Positions 5,700 to 7,963 of a stretch of DNA of 7,963 bases are shown piece after piece (positions within the stretch are counted from its first letter, which is position 1; each line of letters opens with the position of its first letter). Made by a program: the position numbers and the translations under genes. The stretch comes from JBFLXN01 sp040755715 [NCBI: Candidatus Edwardsbacteria bacterium] (GTDB taxonomy: Bacteria > Edwardsbacteria > AC1 > JBFLXN01). Below the pieces are notes generated by a model, which saw nothing but the letters and a program-made list of their open reading frames with translations, was not told the origin of the DNA and ran no database searches. The stretch is taken from contig JBFLXN010000128.1 in the NCBI GenBank assembly GCA_040755715.1, positions 1 to 7,963 of the forward strand, written 5' to 3'.

Positions 5700-5951
5700 A
5701 TGAGAACCATTCAAATTGAATGCCCAGATGAGATTTTAATTTCACTCAAAGAGACGCCAGAGGAATTTATAAGAGAAATTCGTATGGCGGCAGCAGCCAA
5801 GTTATATGAAGTTGGCAAATTGTCTTCAGGAAGAGCGGCAGAATTAGCAGGTATTTCGCGTATAAGTTTTCTTCAATCCCTCGAGCGGTATAAGGTTCCT
5901 ATATTTGATATGAGTTATGAAGAATTAAAGAGGGACATGCAAAATGCCTGA
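5700..5951 (+). CDS. UPF0175 family antitoxin
   Basis: This 83-residue protein matches the UPF0175 pattern. A short strand (TIQIECPDEIL) is followed by a helix with EEFIREIRMAAAAKLYEVGK. A compact helix-turn-helix-like segment, SSGRAAELAGISRISFLQSL (42-61), follows, and the family's usual end RYKVPIFDMSYEELKRD completes it. Members act as DNA-binding antitoxins that neutralise a PIN-type nuclease encoded next to them and usually repress their own operon. It overlaps the toxin start by 8 bases, so the two are translationally coupled. It starts 33 bases after dehydrogenase-like gene A on the same strand, so read-through from that gene is likely. No operator palindrome was found in the gap. Confidence 0.88.
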   Translation: MRTIQIECPDEILISLKETPEEFIREIRMAAAAKLYEVGKLSSGRAAELAGISRISFLQSLERYKVPIFDMSYEELKRDMQNA

Positions 5952-6432
5952 GTCTGTTATTGTGAATACTTCACCTATATTTTATTTACACCGGTTACAG
6001 CTTTTAGAAATACTTGAGAAATTATATGGTACTATTATTGTCCCTCCAGCCGTTATTGATGAATTGGAACGAGGCAAGATACAGGGAGAAGATGTCCCAA
6101 ATATTCGGGTTTATTCTTGGATTCGAGTAGAACAAGTAAAAGTCTCCGATTTTCTAAAGTTAATAACTGACTTAGGAACTGGTGAAGCAGAGGTATTAGC
6201 GTTAGAAAAAACAGACTCGCTTGTAATCATTGACGAATGGTTAGCTCGCCGTATTGCTGAATTGCGAGGATTAAAGTTTACTGGGACGGCTGGAGTCCTT
6301 CTGAAAGCAAAAGAACAGGGCTGCATTATCTCAATATCTTCTATTCTTGAACAGCTTTTAAAACTTGGATTTAGAATAAGCCATAAAGTGAAAAATGACA
6401 TTCTTGAATTGGCTGGTGAACTTCCGGAATAA
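5944..6432 (+). CDS. DUF3368 PIN-like toxin (predicted ribonuclease)
   Basis: This 162-residue protein is of the DUF3368/PIN-like family, predicted metal-dependent RNases that act as toxins paired with UPF0175 antitoxins. The first strand is SVIVNTSPIFYL, with N8 in place of the classical PIN Asp, as is usual in this family. The other likely metal ligands are E40 (VIDELERG), E81 (GTGEAEVLAL) and D97 (VIIDEWLARRIA), followed by the typical TGTAGVLLKAKEQG. All four positions are filled, so it looks intact. The start overlaps the antitoxin by 8 bases, with GAGG (5930-5933) 10 bases upstream. The RNA target is unknown. Confidence 0.88.
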   Translation: MPESVIVNTSPIFYLHRLQLLEILEKLYGTIIVPPAVIDELERGKIQGEDVPNIRVYSWIRVEQVKVSDFLKLITDLGTGEAEVLALEKTDSLVIIDEWLARRIAELRGLKFTGTAGVLLKAKEQGCIISISSILEQLLKLGFRISHKVKNDILELAGELPE

Positions 6433-6446
6433 AGATGACTCTTTAT

Positions 6447-6476
6447 TTGTCAACAAGAAGAACTACCATTTAAAAT
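6447..6476 (+). promoter_or_regulatory. Possible internal promoter before acyl-CoA dehydrogenase-like gene B
   Basis: TTGTCA (6447-6452) and TAAAAT (6471-6476), 18 bases apart, each match five of six consensus positions. They lie in the 59-base gap after the toxin gene. If used, transcription would start near the Shine-Dalgarno, so the gene may be expressed both from here and by read-through. Confidence 0.38.
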
Positions 6477-6477
6477 C

Positions 6478-6484
6478 AAGGAGA
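6478..6484 (+). promoter_or_regulatory. Shine-Dalgarno that decides a TTG start
   Basis: AAGGAGA lies 7 bases before the TTG at 6492. No ATG in frame occurs until codon 30, beyond the first helix of the fold, so the TTG is the likely start. Confidence 0.72.
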
Positions 6485-6491
6485 AATCAAA

Positions 6492-7622
6492 TTGGAATTT
6501 TCTGAATTAACTGAAGGGCATCTGAAATTTCGCCAAGAAATACGGGAGTTTGTAGAAAAAAATATTACTCCCTTGGCGATGGAGATTGATAGAAAGAGTG
6601 AATTCCCTTCTGAGATTATTAAACAAATGGGGCAAAGGGGATATCTGGGAATTCCCTATCCGAAAGAATATGGAGGATTGGGGCTTGATGTGTTGAGTTA
6701 TGCCATTGGGGTGGAGGAGGTTTCCAAGGTCTGTGCTTCTACTGGTATCACGATGGCGGCTCACTGTTCTTTGGGAGCCTATCCAGTATATTTGGTCGGC
6801 ACAGATTCCCAGAAGGAAAAATTTCTGGTTCCGATGGTTAAGGGAAAAGTCTTGGGAGGTTTTGGTCTGACTGAAACTAATGCCGGTTCTGATGCGGCTG
6901 CGACTGAAACTACTGCTAAGGAAGTAGAAAATAACTATCTCATAAACGGCAGTAAAAAATTTAATACTTCAGGGGGGGTGGCTGGATTTTTCAATATTAC
7001 GGCAACACACGATAAGAGCAAAGGTGTCCACGGCATCAGCGCTTTTATTGTAGAGAGAGAAAGACCCGGCTTTTCCGTGGGGAAAGAAGAAGACAAACTC
7101 GGCTTGCGTGGTTCTAATACAGTAGAATTGATTTTTGAAGATTGTCTTGTGCCTAAAGAGAATCTTTTAGGAAACAAATATGAAGGTTTCAAAGTATTTA
7201 TGAAAACACTTGATGGTGGTAGAATCAGTATTGGTGCTTTTGCTCTGGGTATTGCCCAAGGTGCTTTAGAGGCGAGTGTAAAATATGTCCGAGAACATTC
7301 TCTGAAATCTCAATTAGTGCAAAAGATGATTGCAGATATGTCTACGGAAATTGAAGCTGCCAGACATTTGGTTTATCATGCGGCCTATCTGGAAGACCAT
7401 CACGGAGCCTTTACTAAGGAAAGTGCGATGGCTAAACTTTTTGCTTCTGAAGTTTGTCTGAGAGCGGCTAACTTTGCTATTCAAATTCATGGTCCTGAAG
7501 GTTTGACAAAAAAATATCCAGTAGAAAGATTCTATCGGGATGGAAAATTAGCCGAGATTGGTGAAGGGACTTCTGAAATTCAAAGACTGGTAATTGCCAG
7601 ACAGATTTTGGGAAGATATTAG
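6492..7622 (+). CDS. Acyl-CoA dehydrogenase-like protein B, catalytic Glu present, RxxFG loop missing
   Basis: This 376-residue acyl-CoA dehydrogenase is predicted to oxidise an acyl-CoA to the 2-enoyl-CoA using FAD and pass electrons to ETF. The flavin motif FGLTETNAGSD (124-134), INGSKKFNTSGG (151-162) and the catalytic Glu E358 (EIGEGTSEIQR) are all present. The helix after KY normally carries RxxFG. Here it reads YVREHSLKSQLVQK (from 265) and is six residues shorter than in protein A, removing the Arg and FG that bind the neighbour's FAD. QIHGGYGY has become QIHGPEGL (331-338). The frame is uninterrupted and the rest is well conserved, so this is not simple decay. It is probably the catalytic subunit of a heteromer with protein A. 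The substrate cannot be read from the sequence. Confidence 0.9.
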   Translation: MEFSELTEGHLKFRQEIREFVEKNITPLAMEIDRKSEFPSEIIKQMGQRGYLGIPYPKEYGGLGLDVLSYAIGVEEVSKVCASTGITMAAHCSLGAYPVYLVGTDSQKEKFLVPMVKGKVLGGFGLTETNAGSDAAATETTAKEVENNYLINGSKKFNTSGGVAGFFNITATHDKSKGVHGISAFIVERERPGFSVGKEEDKLGLRGSNTVELIFEDCLVPKENLLGNKYEGFKVFMKTLDGGRISIGAFALGIAQGALEASVKYVREHSLKSQLVQKMIADMSTEIEAARHLVYHAAYLEDHHGAFTKESAMAKLFASEVCLRAANFAIQIHGPEGLTKKYPVERFYRDGKLAEIGEGTSEIQRLVIARQILGRY

Positions 7623-7963
7623 AGAGATGCTGTGAAACCACAGATTTACCCCGCACCTTTTCTCCTCACCCGCCTCTCCTCTTCGCAAAGACGAAGGGCC
7701 GAGGTTGCCTAAACATCGTTTTTGGAAAGGTGCAGGGTGAACGCAGACAAATACAAAGAATTATTTGAAACGGTAATTAAGTCGTTTGACCATTGAATAT
7801 TAACTCAATGATCAGATAACCTAATAACTCAATAAGTTACACGACTTTGTTAAAATTTTGTCTAAAATTGGCACGATTTATCCTGAACGGAGTGAAGGAA
7901 AATCAACACTGACAAGCGTTTAAGCCTTCTGGGCTTGTTCTTCTCTTGTCCCCCGACAAGTCG
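7623..7963. other. Non-coding repeat-rich stretch with several inverted repeats
   Basis: No gene is supportable on either strand. The stretch holds a chain of palindromes. CTGTG-aaac-CACAG (7630-7643) lies right after the last gene and could be a weak terminator. An imperfect pair around GCACCTTT flanks CTTCG-caaaga-CGAAG (7681-7696). AAGTCGT (7779-7785) pairs with ACGACTT (7841-7847), with two AACTCAAT copies between them. A REP-like TCCTgaacggagtgAAGGA lies within 7875-7904. AAGCC-ttctg-GGCTT (7922-7936) is followed by a T-rich run, and CTTGTC-cccc-GACAAG (7945-7960) sits at the edge. Confidence 0.6.
7922..7944 (+). terminator. Possible hairpin terminator near the right edge
   Basis: AAGCC and GGCTT form a 5-bp stem with a 5-base loop, followed by GTTCTTCT. 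The stem is short and it lies 300 bases beyond the last gene, so it could serve a transcript from upstream or be another palindromic repeat. Confidence 0.25.

Noticed and set aside
5700-6432. Novel two-gene defence system
   Set aside because: The pair matches the known UPF0175/DUF3368 toxin-antitoxin arrangement; only its location is unusual.
7681-7696. CTTCG-CAAAGA-CGAAG hairpin as the terminator of the dehydrogenase cluster
   Set aside because: No T-run follows, and it lies inside a larger inverted repeat of mobile or REP character.

Overview
The window looks like chromosomal DNA of an uncultured bacterium from a candidate phylum near the FCB group (WOR-3/Stahlbacteria-like or a relative). 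The evidence is a secreted protein ending in a type IX secretion (Por/T9SS) sorting domain with the 'YPNPF' signature, together with A+T-rich coding DNA and intergenic regions packed with palindromic dispersed repeats. The phylum is inferred from style and is not proven.

Layout. (1) At 3-1019 (+) is the C-terminal part of a T9SS cargo protein, open at the left edge. (2) At 1159-2208 (-), converging on it, is a radical SAM protein of the PflA/AmmeMemoRadiSam type. (3) At 2212-3420 is a 1.2-kb gene-free stretch made of repeats: a 157-bp nested inverted-repeat block, a 76-bp inverted repeat, and a complete 758-bp mobile element (2607-3364). The element has 29-bp terminal inverted repeats, a 16-bp target duplication, and a ruined transposase gene filled with REP-like palindromes. 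It landed exactly next to the -35 box of the following gene. (4) At 3421-4524 (+) is a fusion of a TsaC/Sua5 threonylcarbamoyl-AMP synthase to a low-molecular-weight phosphatase; the P-loop Thr suggests arginine phosphatase activity. (5) At 4572-7622 (+) is a same-strand cluster: acyl-CoA dehydrogenase-like A, a UPF0175 antitoxin, a DUF3368 PIN-type toxin, and acyl-CoA dehydrogenase-like B. (6) At 7623-7963 is a non-coding, hairpin-rich repeat mosaic.

The most interesting signal is the acyl-CoA dehydrogenase pair. Protein A keeps the motifs that complete a neighbour's FAD pocket (RHQFG and QIHGGYGY) but has lost the flavin-binding LTE..AGSD motif and the catalytic Glu. Protein B keeps LTE..AGSD and the catalytic Glu but has lost RxxFG through an in-frame six-residue gap, and has GP where GG is expected. 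The losses are complementary. They predict an obligate heteromeric dehydrogenase with half the usual FAD sites, comparable in logic to the mycobacterial FadE28/FadE29-type alpha2beta2 enzymes. A toxin-antitoxin pair sits between the two presumed subunit genes.

Two genes (3421 and 4572) have promoter-like boxes only about 10 bases before the ATG and no well-placed Shine-Dalgarno, which suggests leaderless transcripts. The genes at 5700, 5944 and 6492 have ordinary Shine-Dalgarno sites.
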